Origin: an uncultured Planctomycetota bacterium
GTDB taxonomy: Bacteria; Planctomycetota; SZUA-567; JAFGNG01
DNA length: 7,048 nucleotides
Direction of reading: 5' to 3'
Assembly (NCBI GenBank): GCA_947311175.1
Contig: CAMZKK010000109.1
Coordinates: forward strand, 1 to 7,048
Under the pieces are notes generated by a model. The model was not told where the DNA came from, did not search any database, and was given only the letters and a program-made list of their open reading frames with translations. Numbering within the stretch: the first letter of the stretch is position 1; the number at the start of each line of letters is the position of its first letter. Positions 6,471-7,048 of this stretch are shown here, piece by piece. A program made the translations under genes and the position numbers.

Positions 6471-6553
6471 ATCCGCACACTTACTCAATTTCCTTTGAGG
6501 AATTACTCAATTCATTGATTAATTCTTCTCCATCAAGCTTAAATTGAATCTTT

Positions 6554-7048
6554 TCAAAAAATAAAAATAAATAATATAAAATGATAATATAAAATGATAA
6601 TATAAAATGATATAATAGAAATACCCAAAAAAAATACCCCCCTGTTTTTATCAAAACAATGATAAGAAGAAATAACAAGACCCAAGAATGCCAGGGCAAA
6701 CCCTATATATAGATGCTTAAGCCACTTAACGTATCTAGAACAATAACATTTTCCATCTAATTCACCTGTATTTTCACTATTTTGAGTAAGGGTAATATAT
6801 ATAAAATAATTAACTCGTTTTACAAAAGGTTTATAATTAAATGAATATTGAAAAATTGTTATATTATTATCTATTTTTTTCTTATCTACCTTATCGGACT
6901 TTTGATACTCTAACAATGGCACCTTAAAAGAAAACAAACAAAAATCTTTATTAATTTTAATTGATCGCAATTGTAAAATTAACCTAACAACAAATAAACC
7001 AATCACATTAATTACCATAATATATATAAATATTTGCTGAAATATTTG
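6554..7048 (-). CDS. AT-rich membrane protein, 5' end outside window, C-terminus set by a 13-bp repeat
   Basis: The frame is open from the right edge (7048) to TGA at 6556-6554. The first internal ATG is 7018, but no stop lies between it and the edge, so the real start is probably outside. The visible product has a hydrophobic segment (IFIYIMVINVIGLFVVRLIL) and a polar stretch of about 85 residues with many Lys and Asn. It then has two more membrane segments (LYIGFALAFLGLVISSYHCF and GVFFLGISIISFYIIILYY). Three 13-bp units (6571-6609) encode the last of these. In the present frame the protein ends HFILFIFIF. In the neighbouring frame the codons continue as LFLFFEKIQFKLDGEELINE and end at TAA 6481-6483. 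Loss of one 13-bp unit would join the two. It is richer in A+T than the transporter genes. Family not recognised; a real gene is likely given the length and the coherent membrane pattern. Confidence 0.5.
   Translation of the reverse strand, partial: QIFQQIFIYIMVINVIGLFVVRLILQLRSIKINKDFCLFSFKVPLLEYQKSDKVDKKKIDNNITIFQYSFNYKPFVKRVNYFIYITLTQNSENTGELDGKCYCSRYVKWLKHLYIGFALAFLGLVISSYHCFDKNRGVFFLGISIISFYIIILYYHFILFIFIF
6571..6612. repeat. 13-bp tandem repeat, 3 perfect units plus 3 nt (coding)
   Basis: The unit ATAATATAAAATG is at 6571-6583, 6584-6596 and 6597-6609, followed by ATA. It lies in the C-terminal coding part of the minus-strand membrane-protein gene. Because 13 is not a multiple of three, each gain or loss of a unit changes the downstream frame. 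Perfect identity of the units fits recent or ongoing slippage. Confidence 0.85.

Larger units (their letters stand above)
5876..6480. other. 605-bp gene-poor, repeat-dense stretch
   Basis: This lies between the converging glycosyltransferase-like gene and the right-edge gene. No open frame longer than about 40 codons has support. It holds an 11-bp inverted repeat (6085-6157), a tandem 11-mer (6207-6228), overlapping alternative hairpins (6342-6382), several TGTCCC motifs (6180-6186, 6375-6380, 6411-6417) and three CAACTTCC copies (6427-6470). No U-tailed terminator was found for either gene. The texture suggests remnants of short mobile or REP-type elements. Confidence 0.5.

Noticed and set aside
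1..7048. tRNA, rRNA or known riboswitch
   Set aside because: No cloverleaf-like or rRNA-like stretches, and no recognisable riboswitch core, were seen in the intergenic regions on either strand.

Overview
The window (about 7 kb, AT-rich at roughly 35-38% G+C by eye) looks like chromosomal DNA from a Gram-negative bacterium. Its best-defined content is a tetratricopeptide-protein-associated TRAP transporter (TPAT) operon. It needs a periplasm and a lipoprotein sorting route, and is known from Treponema, deltaproteobacterial lineages and some other Gram-negatives. The exact taxon cannot be read from the sequence. Shine-Dalgarno sites are clean (AGGAGA, AGGAGAG, AGGAGG) and the standard bacterial code fits, with TAA, TGA and TAG all used as terminal stops.

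Layout. Positions 1-196 (minus) hold the N-terminal part of a membrane protein that runs off the left edge. A 21-bp imperfect inverted repeat fills much of the gap at 197-330. Positions 331-4267 (minus) are the TPAT operon, transcribed right to left: tatT lipoprotein (4267-3335, TTG start), tatP/dctP substrate-binding protein (3311-2281, broken by one missing base in an A7 run) and a fused DctQ-DctM permease (2277-331). A near-perfect sigma70-type promoter lies just upstream (-35 TTGACA, 17-nt spacer, -10 TATTAT). Divergent from it at 4415-5875 (plus) is a polytopic membrane protein resembling a GT-C/GT39-like glycosyltransferase, cut by a single in-frame TAG at codon 151. Positions 5876-6480 carry no convincing gene. 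They do hold a dense set of short repeats: two sets of inverted repeats, GGGACA-type REP-like motifs, tandem 11-mers, and one 40-codon small ORF. From 6481 to the right edge (minus) is the 3' part of a very AT-rich membrane-protein gene whose C-terminus is set by a 13-bp tandem repeat.

How it works together. TatP should bind a ligand in the periplasm, TatT should hold TatP in a complex at the membrane, and DctQM should import the ligand using an ion gradient. TatP lacks the usual carboxylate-clamping Arg, so a C4-dicarboxylate substrate should not be assumed.

The most interesting theme is broken or switchable reading frames: an A7-run frameshift, an in-frame amber codon and a 13-bp repeat frame switch within 7 kb. 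Sequencing or assembly error, genome decay, and phase variation or slippage are all possible, and can be told apart by reads and relatives. No clearly new multi-gene system was found.
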